Positions 24,613 to 36,179 are shown, counted from the stretch's first letter. The stretch: 64,000 bases of DNA from Miscanthus floridulus (GCF_019320115.1 NC_089591.1:60883907-60947906), one strand, 5' to 3'. The notes: generated by a model not told the origin, from the sequence alone. Numbers and translations: made by a program.

Positions 24613-25190
24613 AATTTCTAAGCATTGTATACATTGTTTCTCAGAATACAATTAAGAAGCGTTCTTTAGTTATTCTAATTTTTCGAGAAACCCGCCAAGC
24701 CCATCACAGGCCTCGGCATTATGATAACACCATAAGGGAGACTCAGCTCTGCCTCTACAGAACCGAGCCTCCCTCGGGGGCTAGAAGGGGGGGACTCCCC
24801 CCCTAAGTCCTATGCACCATTTTTTAGTTGTTTTTCGAAAAAATCCTACGCCAACCTCTCTAGCGTGCTCTGACAAGTCGATTATGAAAAAACCTAAGGA
24901 CCAAAAGACTGTCTCAAGGCCAGAAGGCCGGCTGAGTCGCGAGACAGCCTACGCCTCCGAGCTATGGCACTCCCTCACCACCTTTTGCCCAAGGGGCAGC
25001 TTGCGCTCTGAGGAAGTTTTTTGTAAGAGACTTGTTCAGAAACGAGACAGAGGGCAGAGGCTCGAAAACATAATGAAAAACGATTAAAGAAGCATAGACG
25101 CACGATTACTTTAAAAAGGCCTCAATGGCCACCAGCGTTATGGTAGGGTAACATGATCCCTAATCAAATTACATAGCCTCTTGGGCCTAG
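24613..25190. other. Non-coding spacer, copy 2
   Basis: Counterpart of 15690-16259 with small indels. No gene seen. Confidence 0.6.
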
Positions 25191-28035
25191 GTCAAGCCTT
25201 AGGGATCTCCAGCATCGGCAGACGGCATAGGAGGGACCACCTCCTCTTCGAACAGCTTGGCCAACGCCGTGCCAGGGTCCTCCACCACCTCCATCAGCTT
25301 CACTACCTCCTCGTCAGACTCCCTGTCATCATCAGGCATGACATAGCCATCGCTGATAGCCTTGAGGTCGACGCTAATGTAATGCGAGGCGATGACGGCT
25401 AGGGCACGCTTAACACCCATGTGCAGCGCCCCTTGATGTTGCTCGCACACTTGGCTGCTCAACGCAATTAGGCGGCTCCTGAGGGAGCTTCCTGACTAGA
25501 CCCCCTTGACCTCCAAGGCCTCACAGGTGGTACAGGCGGCACTCTTCAGCGCGTCGTGCTCCCCGATGTCGGTCTCGAGCACCGCCTGCACAACGACAGA
25601 GGCCTCGGCTGCCCGAGTGACCTCCGTCTCCAAGTCTATGCCAAGGGAAATGGAATGGGGTTGAGCACAAAGGAAAACAAGCCAAATAGGGATGGAAGCC
25701 TATGGGACTCACCCTTAGCCTTATCCTCCCAGCTTTGGGCCTCGACCCGAGAGGCCTCGGCTTTCTCTCTCCAGCGCTAGGCCTCGACCCGAGATGCCTT
25801 GGCCTTCTCCTTCAGGCAGTTGGACCTCGACCCAGGAGGCCTCAGCCGCCCTGGAAGCCTCTCCCTCTAGCTCTATATCACACCAAGGAGTTAAGGGCCA
25901 AACACAAGAAGAACAAATAAAACAAGGGGAATAAGACTCACCATCGGCCTTTCCCCTCCAGACCACAGCCTCGGTCCGAGAAGCCTCAGCCGCCTTAAGG
26001 GCCTCATCCAAGGCACCTTTCGTCAGCTGGTGTGCACCCTGCTCTATCCCTAGCTGTCTAGCAAGGGCCTTGATAGAGGCCATGGCTTCTCTAGCCCAGG
26101 ACCTAAAGGTGTCCCGATCGCCAGCCACCCGAGCTAGCTCCTCCTCCAACTCCTTGACCCGTGCCACCAAATGGGTGACCTGCTCCTGAAGCCATGGCCG
26201 CCTCGGCCTTTGCATCGGCACAACAAAGGTGAAGGTCCTCCACCTCTGCGCTCCACATAGATAGAAGCTCGTTGGCGCCAGCAAGCAGGCCCTTCTGCAA
26301 CTAGAGCTGGTCCCAGATGTCCCTCTCCCACTGGAGAAAGACTGACTTCTCAAGGGACTGGGTCTCAAGCTCCTGGATAAGCAGAATAGCAGTCATGCAT
26401 TGCAAGAAAACTTAGAAAAAGATGACACCACATGAAAAGGAAGGCGCGAACCTGGGCAACCCTAGGTAGATCGTCGGCCACCACGGACAGCGCCGTCCGC
26501 AGTGACCGCTCCGCCAACTGGCGGTATTGCTCAAAGGTGTCCCAGCGCCCATCCTTGGCCACATCCTCAAGGGCGAACAGAGGCTCCCCCTTAGGGTCAT
26601 CCCGGCCCTGCCATAGGACACGTGGGTGATCCCACCCATGGGGCTTGGGTCGTACCTGCACGAGGGTCGAGCTTCCCTCGCCCTAGGTCAGAGTCGGCTG
26701 TTCCACGGTGCCGGCCACCTCAGCATCGGCCACCTCCTGCGCTCGGGAAGTATCATCAGAGGAGATCGGATAGACCTCCGCCTCCCGGGCGCTCTCCCAT
26801 AGCAGCAGCAGGCCTTGGACCAGGGGCGCCACCGAGGCCTCCACCGCCTTCATCTCCTCTTCCTAGGCCAACGGCTTCACCATGATCACGTTGGCCTTGG
26901 TGGTCCTAGGGGCTCCGGCCTCTGCCATCATGGCCTCGGTGGTCCTAGGGGCTTCGGCCCCCGCCACTGCGGCCTCGGTGGTCCTGGGTGCCCCGACCTC
27001 CATCGCCTCGGCCTCAGAGGCCCGGGGGGCCTCAACCTTGGCAACCTCAATGACTGAGGGCGCCTTGGCCCCACCTGACTCATGAGCCTTGGCCTCATGG
27101 GGCGGAGGCGCTCCCTCCCCCATCTGTGTCGGGGTTGCCTTAGTAGCCCCTCCTTGGGCGATCGGCTCCTTCGGGTCGGCCCTCGCCGACGCCACGCCAT
27201 GTTGTAGGGTGGCTTGCGCCTCTGCCACCTAGTGGGCGGTGGAGCTAGGGCTCACCTTGAGCACCGTAAGGGGCGCCAAGGTGGGCACCTCCGCAGGTCG
27301 CTTCTGGCTAAAGACAAAATACTTACGGGGTCAGCATGAGACCGAAGAACAAATAGAAAATGCTACAACTCTACCGAAAATACGCTTACCTCGAGCGGGG
27401 CTGCAGCCGCTTCGGCACGGCGACCCTCCTCTATGAAGGTGGTGGCGGTGGTAGAGGCACGACCTCTATATCCGCCGGTGCCGGCCGGTCCTCGATGGAC
27501 CCCAGCGCCCCCATGGTCCTCTGTGGGGGCAGTTGCATCGCCCCCACTGCCACCTCCTCCACCGCTATTGTCGAGCCCACTGGGCTGACGGCGCGCTTTC
27601 CCAATGCCCATGCCTCGGGTGTGTCAGCCATGGTCCCGGGGCGAGCGATCGCTAGCCCCGAGGCGTCTCCTCCTCCTCCTCCTAGGAGCACTGGGCCGCT
27701 CGCCGATGCCCCAGGCGCCGTCTCCCCAACATTGGGGAGATGGTCTAGGGGACCTTGCCCCCTCTCGCTCTTGTCATCTCCGTCCGAAGAGTCCTCCGAT
27801 AGTGAAGGCGATGGGGACACCTCCACCAGGAGACCATCCTGCCTCTGCTGCCGGTGGCGCTTCTCCAGTTCCTCGCGCGTAAGGATCTTCCTCATGCGCT
27901 TTGCCACCTCAGCATCCTTCCGCCTCTTCTTCACCTCGGTGTGCGCCCGGTTGGCCACCTGTCGCCGCACGTCCTCGGGAACGGGCGGTAGGGAGTCTCA
28001 CACGTCCCTCATCCCCTACAGGAATGGTGAACACG
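25191..28035 (-). pseudogene. Antisense ORF of the gypsy element, C-terminal part, copy 2
   Basis: Counterpart of 16260-19110, with the same order of charged, low-complexity, coiled-coil and C-terminal segments. One-base indels (for example near 25818 and 26188) change the frame of the coiled-coil part relative to copy 1. On the minus strand this part would continue from the N-terminal segment at 33003-34072, which is now separated from it by the nested element at 28093-32998. Confidence 0.65.
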
Positions 28036-28092
28036 GATAAGAGAACAAGAAATGGTGAGAGACAGGGAGGCCTCAGGGGCTACAACAGCACG

Positions 28093-28900
28093 TGATGAGT
28101 ACAGGCCCGATCTTCCGAGAGGTAGCCGGTAAGTTCGATTTGTGGAGATCTTGATGTTGGCAATCCGGCTTCAAATCAGACATGATTCGAACCCTGCAAC
28201 CATTACACCACTGCTCCATTGGTTATCAACCAAGCACAACTTGATTGACCTCGCCAAGAAGGCTTTTCCTGCAAGCGAATCGAAGAGCACAAGCAAGAAG
28301 GTAAAACACACAATCTGAAATTGCAAATATGAATGACACGGATATCAATAGAGGATTACAAGAACTCGGTTCCAAAGGACTAATTCGACACAGTGGAGGA
28401 GATCAAGAACGGGAGCCCTAGATCACTGTAAAAGGATTTGTCACCACAGTTACAATGAACGATTCAGTTTCTCGATGGAAAACTAAACTCTAAACAAAAC
28501 CCAATTGTGTAGCAGCTGGCAGCGGCTGTGTTTATAGTCTAAGACTCGACCTAGGGTTGGGGACGGCCAGGGGTTAGGTGCCCACAACTTGGGCTTACGG
28601 CCCGACACGATACATGGCCAAGTTGGCCCAAATAGGTGATGCAGCACCTTGCTGTGGTCACACAGAATGATCCACAAACCTTCTGGAGCTGGAACCAGAT
28701 CCAAAACGACGGCGTCGTCAGTCCCCTTTCCAACGCATCCAAGAACAGCCCATTTCGATGTCGTATGAGAGAGTTATGACTGAAATAGTGACGAATGTGT
28801 CTGCTGAATCCAAGGGCGACGTGGCAGCTGAGTTGGGAACGAATTGCAACTTGGGGAAGACCATGGCGTCGGTGTGTCCAGCGTGGCGATGTCCTCATCA
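28093..28900 (-). repeat. 3' LTR of the nested element
   Basis: Bounded by TGATGAGTACAGG and GTCCTCATCA on the plus strand. The inner end is fixed by the adjoining polypurine tract. Confidence 0.9.
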
Positions 28901-28914
28901 TCCTCCCCTTCTCG
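28901..28914 (-). other. Polypurine tract of the nested element
   Basis: The minus strand reads CGAGAAGGGGAGGA immediately before the LTR start TGATGAGG, the expected priming site for second-strand synthesis. Also present at 19972-19985 in the truncated copy. Confidence 0.75.
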
Positions 28915-30886
28915 AATTGGAGTCGTCCTCGACTCCATCTTGGCGATGTCCTCATCATCCCCTCCTTGTAGAATTGGAGTCGTCCTCGACTCCATCCCAT
29001 CATCAGCGAACTCCTGCAAAAGGTTAGTGACAGCAGGCAATGCACCAGACATAAAAGGTTGACAAAACATAGTATAACATGGTGCATCAGGATTATCACA
29101 TAACTCAGCAGTAGCAGGAGTTGTAGCAAGAAAAGCACCTCCTTTTAACTTAATCTCATTATTTTTAGCAATGTCTGTTGGAGGTTTATTTTTGATCTCA
29201 TTAGCATGTTTAATAATATCCATAGGAGACAAAGGCAGCAATGTAATTTTCTTGTCCTTATGTATGATAGTGTATGTATTAGTTCTATCATGGTGTAAAG
29301 CATCATTATCAAATTCCCATGGGCGACCTAACAAAATGGAACAAGCTTGCATAGGGACAACATCAAAATCAGTAGTATCATGATAAGAGCCTATGAAAAA
29401 GCTAATGCGTGCTGATTTAGTTACCTTAGTCTTACCACTATTATTGAACCATTGAAGTTTATATGGATACGAATGTTGTCAGTGCGGTCAAGCCAAGCTT
29501 GTCAACCAAATCTAAACTCACCAAGTTGTTGCAACTCCCGCTATCAATGATAGTGAGAACACGACAACCCTGCACAATGAGATATATGTGGAACAAATTG
29601 TGGCGTTGGATCTTCATCTCTTCTTCATGACCCACACGTGTACTCAACACACGCTGCACAAGAAGGCTAGGGTAGTCCGCGGCAGCAGCCACGGAGTCAA
29701 TGGTGATGGCCTCCTTGTCTTGATCGCTCTCGGTGGGATCTGCATCAATGTTAGCAGCAAGGGCTAAATCATCTTCAACATCACTAGCACTTACATATCC
29801 ATCCTCAGTAGCAATGAAAGCACGACGACTGGGGCATTCCTTCATGACATGTCCCATGCCTTTGCATCGGTGGCAAATGATTTTAGAGCTAGACGAGGAG
29901 GAGCTAGTAAAAGCACCTAGGAGTGCCACCTTTCTTCAGCTGTGGAAACTGCACATTAGACAATTTACTTACCCCAGAAGAAAATGGAGGTGTAGACGGC
30001 TGTGGTGCAACTAGGAAGCTTGGGCGTCTCTGGCTCGGAACGCTGCTAAAAATTCCTCCCATTGTTAGACCTGAAAAGCTGGTGTTGTTTGCGTCCCTGT
30101 ACTTCTCGTTCTGTCCTTAATAGCAAGATGATACAATTGGAAAAAATTGCGCCATTCTTTGTAATCAAGTATGTTCTGTATATCATGGTTTAAACCACCA
30201 AAAAATCTAGCACTAGCATCATGATCATCTTCATTTATACCACAATGTGCTAAACCAATAAGCAATTCTTGATAGTATGCTTCTACCCCTTTATCACCTT
30301 GTTTTAAAGTTTGTAGTTTCAAATGTAAATCACGTTGGTAATAAGGAGGAACAAAATGAGATGTCATACGTTGCTTTAAAACATTCCAAGTTTGTGGCAC
30401 AGCAGCAGCATTATTGGCATTGCAAAGATCACTCCACCAGAACAAAGCAAAATTAGTAAACTCACTAGTAGCAAGTCTAACTCTATGCTCAGCAGGAACA
30501 TTATGAGAATCAAATTTTTGTTGAACAGCAAGCTCCCAATCTAAATATGCCTCTGGATCAACATTACCAGCAAAAGGTGGTAGACTAAATTTAATTTTAG
30601 CAAAAGGATCATTATTACCATGATTATTACCTGCCATACCGCGATGATTGAAGTTGAGGCGGCGATGGACACCACCGTCAGCATACGCATCTTCATCACC
30701 AAAAGCATCCGCATCTTCATCATCAGCACGATAAGGTGGAGGGCGTTGCTCAAGCTGTTCAATGCGGGTGACCAGATTGTTCACGTTGCGTGTCAGCTCA
30801 GTCATAAGATTGCGTTGTTCAGTCATGAACGTTGCAAGCTTGCCCTTGGACACGCACTCATTGAAGTCCGTCGGAGTTCCTGCCAT
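28915..30886 (-). pseudogene. gag-protease of the nested element, copy 2
   Basis: Gag from ATG 30886 is open for 273 codons to 30065. Its last residues differ from copy 1 because of an extra T near 30114. A second frame (29929-29459) has the CCHC zinc knuckle followed by the I-I-D-S-G-S protease site. A third frame (29352-28774) has the C-S-I-L-L-G-R-P segment, two acidic repeats (each with G-G-D-D-E-D-I-A or G-E-D-D-E-D-I-A) and then LTR sequence. Extra T or A bases near 29920 and 30011 relative to copy 1 shift the frame between gag and the zinc knuckle. Confidence 0.8.
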
Positions 30887-31084
30887 GGTTAGAAGATAGA
30901 AAAAGACAACACCAAAGTATTATCCCTATCAACTAAAAGGAAACAAGTGGTGGTGATGGTGGTGAAAGTGGAATGCAAAATCACAAGCGGCTTACCACCA
31001 TCTTGCCTGTATTCTTACCAACGCCAAATAGGAGCAAAACCAAAGTGGCGAAGCAATCTGTTGTTGAGCGTGGGTAACAGTTGC

Positions 31085-32167
31085 AAGATGAACCTGTGCT
31101 GATAGAAGAATATGTGGAGCTATGGGTAGGCACACAATATGACAGCAAGGATTAGCAATTAACGAGTGCAGAGTAATGATTGTTCAATCCGGATCCAAAG
31201 TACAAATCATAGGTGCTGGCTAAGACGTGTCGAGATGTAGCGCAACAAGGTGAAAACAAAGGACGATCGAAAGAACTCACAGAACAAGCAAATAGCCCAG
31301 ATTTCTCCTTTTTCCTGAATTTTTCCCGGATTTTTCCAAAAGGCACTAGTAGGAAACAAACTTTTTTTCACTATTTTTTTTATACTTTTCTCTGAACAAG
31401 GATCACAAAAGGTGCAACCACAAAAATTGGCACCTACAACTGAGGTGCGATGTGGTCTACAGAAATTCAGCACGTTCTCGGAAAAGCGTGCAAAAACTTT
31501 GACAATTTTTTTTCTATATTTTCCCAAAATTTTTTGGCAATTCTGAGGAAACCAAATAGGGCGTAGCCAAGTTTGGGTCGGGTCCAAATGGTGTCAAGAA
31601 GCTGCTGAAAAAATTTAGATTTTTCTGATAAACGAGCGAAAAGTTATGCTTGTTTTACCGAAGGTATCTCAAGGTATGTTTTCCGGGAGGCACAACACGG
31701 CGGCGGCAGTTAGGGCAAAGCGTCCCTAAACTCTAACACCTGATCACAGCAGTAGGTATTTGCCTGATGATGTAAGGAGGGCTACGATGCAGGCAAAATA
31801 AGAGTGGCTGGCAACCTATCTAGGGTTTGCACGGCGGCGAGAAGTTACACAAGGCGGCTAGCGGGGCAAGTCGAGTAATGTGGTGGCTTCGACTTATTGT
31901 TTGGGAATGGTGGATGGGATAGCGGCGAAAAACAAAATCATAGCAATGGGCGATTGAACTATGACCACGAACACAATCCTAAACCAGCAACAAGACTCGA
32001 CCACAGGACACAAACTCAACAACACGAATCTGAAACGAAATTGCAAAGGCACAAAGGGCGATAGGACAGCGGAAATTGAAATATTTTTCGGGCTTTTTGT
32101 GGACTCTAGGTAATGAACAAATATGAATCTAAGGCAAACGAGATTATACCTCGCGGTAAACCTGAAA
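31085..32167. other. Leader of the nested element
   Basis: About 1.1 kb between the primer-binding site and gag with T/A-rich runs. Short minus-strand frames exist (for example 31587-31207) but resemble no known protein, and I read the region as untranslated leader. Confidence 0.6.
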
Positions 32168-32179
32168 GCTCTGATACCA
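32168..32179 (-). other. Primer-binding site of the nested element
   Basis: The minus strand reads TGGTATCAGAGC, the standard plant initiator-methionine tRNA complement, two bases from the LTR end at 32182. It differs from the primer-binding site of the outer element. Confidence 0.9.
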
Positions 32180-32181
32180 AT

Positions 32182-32998
32182 TGATGAGTACAGGCCCGAT
32201 CTTTCAAGAGGTAGCCGGTAAGTTCGATTTGTGGAGATCTCGACGTTGGCGATCCGGCTTCAAATCAGACACGATTCGAACCCTGCAACCAGTTACACCA
32301 CTGCTCCGTTGGTTATCAACCAAGCATAACTTGATTGACCTCGCCTAAGAAGGCTTTTCCTGCAAGCGAATCGAAAGAGCACAAGCAAGAAGGTAAAACA
32401 CGCAATCTGAAATTGCAAATATGAATGACGCGGATATCAATAGAGGATTCAAGAACTCGGTTGCCAAAGGACTAATCGACACAGTGGAGGAGATCAAGAA
32501 CGGGGGGCCCTGGATCACTGTAAAAGGATTTGTCACCACAGTTATAATGAACGATTCAGTTTCTCGATGGAAAACTAAACTCTAAACAAAACCCAATTGT
32601 GTAGCAAGCGGCGGTGGCTGTGTTTATAGTCTAAGACTCGACCTAGGGTTGGGGACGGCTAGGGGTTGGACGCCCACAACTTGGGCTTACTGGCCCGACA
32701 CTGATACATGGCCTAAGTTGGCCCAGATAGGTGACGTAGCACCTTGCCATGGTCACACAGAATGATCCACGAACCTTCTAGGAGCTGGGACTAGATCCAA
32801 AACGACGGCGTCAGTCGTCCCCTTTCCAACGCATCCAAGAACAGGCCCGTTTCGATGTCGTATGAGAGAGTTATGACCTGAAACAGTGATGACGTGTCTG
32901 CTGAATCCGAGGGCAACGTGGCAGCTGAGTTGGGAACGAATTGCAACTTGGAGAAGACCATGGCGTCGGTGTATCCAGCAGTGGCGATGTCCTCATCA
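32182..32998 (-). repeat. 5' LTR of the nested element
   Basis: Matches 28093-28900 but has many single inserted bases, for example extra T or A near 32692, 32701, 32713, 32779 and 32981. The right end at 32998 (CTCATCA) is followed by outer-element sequence. Confidence 0.88.
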
Positions 32999-33002
32999 GT
33001 GC

Positions 33003-34072
33003 AGTGACTTACCAGCGAGGGGAACCCCCACGTGATGGGCGCATCGCGAAGGGGGTCAGGCCACCGCTCCTCAGCTTCGCCTCCACCATCTCCCTCACCC
33101 AACAAAGAATTTCCTCATCGGAGAGGGACGGAGGCAGACATCCGGATGCCCTCGATCAGGCTCATCCAGCCTCATCTCAAACAAGCGCCGCCGCCGAGCC
33201 ATTAGCGGTAGCACCCTCCGGCGGTGGAAGGCGGCCATGACCATAGCCGCAAGTAAGGCCGTGGCCCCGCAGCCTCTCTAGCCCCTCTAGGAGCGGCTGC
33301 AGCTTGGGCTGATCATCCCTCAAGACTGCCATACTTCCACTTCTCCAGGACAGCTCTCCACGATCCGCCCGGTGTAGGGGGGAGTCCACCATCGTCGTTG
33401 CGAAGGTAGAACCAACTGGTGTACCAACGGCGATTGGTTGATGCGAGCTGGGCCAGGGATGTAAAGGTGCTGATGGTCCTAGCGCACTTGGAGAGTGCAG
33501 CTGCCGGCCCTCACCGCCTTCCTCGTGCCCGATGTACCCATTGGCTTGGTGGTATGCCCCGCCCGAAAGAGGTGGAGCCATAGCTCCCAATGGGGAGCAA
33601 TCCCCAGATACCCTTCGCAGACGGTGATGAAGATGGCCGCCTGCGTGATGGAATTGGGGTTGAAGTTGTGGAGCTCCACGTCGTAGTAGTGCGGGAGCGC
33701 TCGCATGAACCGGTCCGCCGGAAGGCCGAGGCCGCGCTCGTGAAAAGACACTGAAGCTCACGACATAGCCATCATGGGGCCTTAGCTCTGGCTCGCCCAA
33801 CGGAGCAATCCACTCCAGCCTGTTGGAGTCGGTAACCGAACGGAGAAGACCATCGTCGACAAGCGACTAGAGCGTCTCTTGTGGATACATCAGATAGACC
33901 CCAAGGGTCCTGCCTCGATGACAACAACGTTGTCGGCCATGAGTGCGGTGGAGAATTCGACTACGGTAGTGAATCTCTCTCCCTCTCTCTCTGCCTCACC
34001 CGTCTCCCTTCTTCTTCCTGGTGCTCTCTGCTCTAGCGATGGGTCAAGGGCGGCAAAGGCTAATGCAGGCAA
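33003..34072 (-). pseudogene. Antisense ORF, transposase_28-like N-terminal part
   Basis: The minus strand between 33751 and 33479 encodes S-F-H-E-R-G-L-G-L-P-A-D-R-F, then R-A-L-P-H-Y-Y, and a segment ending G-I-A-P-H-W-E-L-W-L-H-L-F. This is the signature of the plant 'putative gypsy type transposon' domain (transposase_28 family). A possible start is the ATG near 34072 or the M-A-D-N-V-V-V at about 33940. Stops near 33895 and 33790 interrupt it. At its 3' end an intron donor (GTAAGT on the minus strand near 33010) borders the nested LTR insertion. The protein's role in the element is not known. Confidence 0.7.
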
Positions 34073-34400
34073 GGTAAAGAGGGGAGGGGTGAGGCGTGTT
34101 GCATATTTATGCAGGAAGAAGGCAAAAACAGACGGGCGACGAAATTGGGGAAGTTTCCCTCAGTTCTGGCACAGTTAATCTAGATCCGATTTTACCGCCC
34201 ACGTGCCCACCTTTTCCTCATTAATCGCGTGAACAGTTATGTTCCACCCGCTAACACAACGTCACGTCCTACCGCTACAGCGGCAGGCGCCGTTCCGCCT
34301 CCCTGAGAAAATCGCCTCAAAAGGCGTGCCTGCCTGCTGTCAAGCCAATGGGGGAGATATCCCCCCACCCTATTCCTTTCAGACGAAGGAACTGGGCGCC

Positions 34401-36170
34401 GAGCCCGTTACGGTCCAGGGGTTCAAAGGCTGGGCCCCTGAGGGTTTCGATAGCCGCCCCATGACAACAGAGTCAGGGACGACTATGGGCGAGCCCGTAT
34501 GGGGCCGAGGCCCAGGCAAGCGAAACACTTGGGACGTCCTAAGTCGTGTCCGAGACCAGCAGGGAGGTCTCCGAATGGGATCCCACCATAGGGAGGCATC
34601 AAGCCACCAGGGCCTAGCGAACGGCCCCGGCACCCACTAGAGAAGCCCTCTGGTACTTTTGGAGTGCGTCTCCGGACCGCTAGCTGACCCCTATCGAAAG
34701 GGGCATGGGCCTCTACTCGGACTTACCCAAAAACAGCTCACTAGACGTGTCACCGCTCGCGCCCACTGAGGGTAGCCTGGCACATTCCCCCCCCTCCTTT
34801 CGAGCAAAAAGGAAGCACGAGGGTCGCATAAAAAGCCAGGGGAACCCCTAATCGTCCTCTCGCTCCGTGCAGAGGCTCGGAGGCTCTTCCTACAAATCTT
34901 GCCGAGACCCAGCGACCCAGGCTCGTACTCGAGGGGGCTCGGCAAAACAACCCCTCCTTCCGAGCGAAAAGGAGTGCACGAGGGACGTACAAAAAACCAG
35001 GGGAACTCCTGATGGCCCTCTCGCTATGTGCAGAGGCTAGGGGGCTCTTCCTATAGATATGCCAAGACCCTACGACCCAGGCTCGCACCCGAGGGGGGCT
35101 CGGCAAACAAACCCTCACATGTGAGGGGCATACAAAAAGCCAGGGGAACTCCTGATCGCCCTCTCGCTCCAGTGCAGAGGCTCGGGGGCTCTTCCTACAA
35201 CTTTGCCGAGACCTAGCGACCTAGGCTCGCACTCGAGGGGGCTCGGCAAACAACCCCTCCGTCCGAATGAAAAGGATGTGTGAGGGTCGAACAAAAAAGT
35301 CAGGGGGACCCCTGACTGCCCTCTCGCTCCGTGCGGAGGCCCGAGGGCTCCTCCTGCACCCAAGACAAGGATAAGCGACCCAAGCTCGCACTTGAAGACT
35401 CAGAAAAATGCGATAAAGGGCAGTCCAGCCCATTACGGTCTAGGGGTTCGAAGGATGGGCCCCAAGGGTTTTGACAGCCACCCTAGGGCAACAGAGTTAG
35501 GGACGACTATGGGCGAGCCTGCGCATGGCCAAGGCCCGAGCAAACGATCGCTCAGGACATCCTAAGTCATGTCCGAGACCGGTAGGGAGGTCTACGAAAG
35601 GGATCCCACCGTAGGGAGGCATCGAGCCACCGGGGCCCAATGGATGGCCCTAGCACCCACTAGAGAAGCCCTCTGGTACTTTTGGAGTGCGTCTCCGGAC
35701 CACTAGCCGACCCCTATCAAATGGGGCATGGGCCTCCACTCGGACTTACCCGATAACAGCTCACCGGAAGTGTCACCGCTCGCGCCCACCGAGGGTAGCC
35801 TGGCATATTCCACCCCTTCTTTCGAGCGAAAAGGAAGCGCGAGGGTCACACAAAAGTCAGGGGAACTCCCGATTGCCCTCTCGCTCCGTGTAGAGGCTCG
35901 GGGGCTCTTCCTGCGACCGTGCCAAGACCCCGCGACCCGAACTCGCACTCGTGGGCTCAGCGAATACGATAAAATCCCTCGCTCAACGTGGGAAAAAGAC
36001 CCTGGAGGAATAAATCCACTCCCCCAGGGCCTCAGGGGGCTACACCCGGCGGGTGCGCTCGCACGCACCCACCAAGGCCTCGAAGTACGAAACACTATCC
36101 CATCAGAAGCTACCGCAAGTCAAGTCTCATCAAAACCTCAAGAAGAGCGCTCACGCTCTCCCTGAGGCTC
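34401..36170. repeat. Higher-order tandem repeats before the 3' LTR
   Basis: A block containing the run TGGTACTTTTGGAGTGCG occurs at 34651 and again at 35674, a period of 1023 bp. Between these lies an array of about four shorter units, 144-161 bp each, marked by GAGGCTCG at about 34872, 35033, 35177 and 35336, with a fifth at 35893. Units share CTCTCGCTCCGTGCAGAGG and GGGGGCTCGGCAAACA-type ends. One unit is also present in the small element at 48360-48480. No protein-coding role is visible. Confidence 0.8.
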
Positions 36171-36179
36171 GGGGGCTAC

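Larger units (their letters stand above)
22152..31084 (+). repeat. Large direct duplication, copy 2 (8.9 kb)
   Basis: Begins with the same GACCAACATGGG (22152) and runs to TAACAGTTGC (31084). After that the nested element's leader continues uninterrupted to its 5' LTR, so copy 2 is the one that joins the complete nested element. No clear microhomology is seen at the 22151/22152 junction. Confidence 0.9.
28093..32998 (-). mobile_element. Nested gag-protease-only gypsy element
   Basis: On the minus strand: 5' LTR 32998-32182, initiator-methionine tRNA primer-binding site 32179-32168, leader, gag (30886-30065), zinc knuckle and protease (29929-29459), a short post-protease frame, polypurine tract 28914-28901, 3' LTR 28900-28093. 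The LTRs are 808 and 817 bp. RT, RNase H and integrase are missing, so it would need enzymes from a partner. The gag style and the post-protease segment resemble plant chromovirus-type Ty3/gypsy (inference). It sits in what looks like an intron of the outer element's antisense ORF. Flanking pentamers GCACG and GTGCA do not match. Confidence 0.85.

Noticed and set aside
31207..31587. 126-codon minus-strand open frame in the nested leader
   Set aside because: Lies between primer-binding site and gag in T-rich DNA without recognisable domain.
34790..35960. Regularly spaced repeats resembling a CRISPR array
   Set aside because: Units are 144-161 bp, drift in sequence, have no short unique spacers and lie inside an LTR retrotransposon of a plant.
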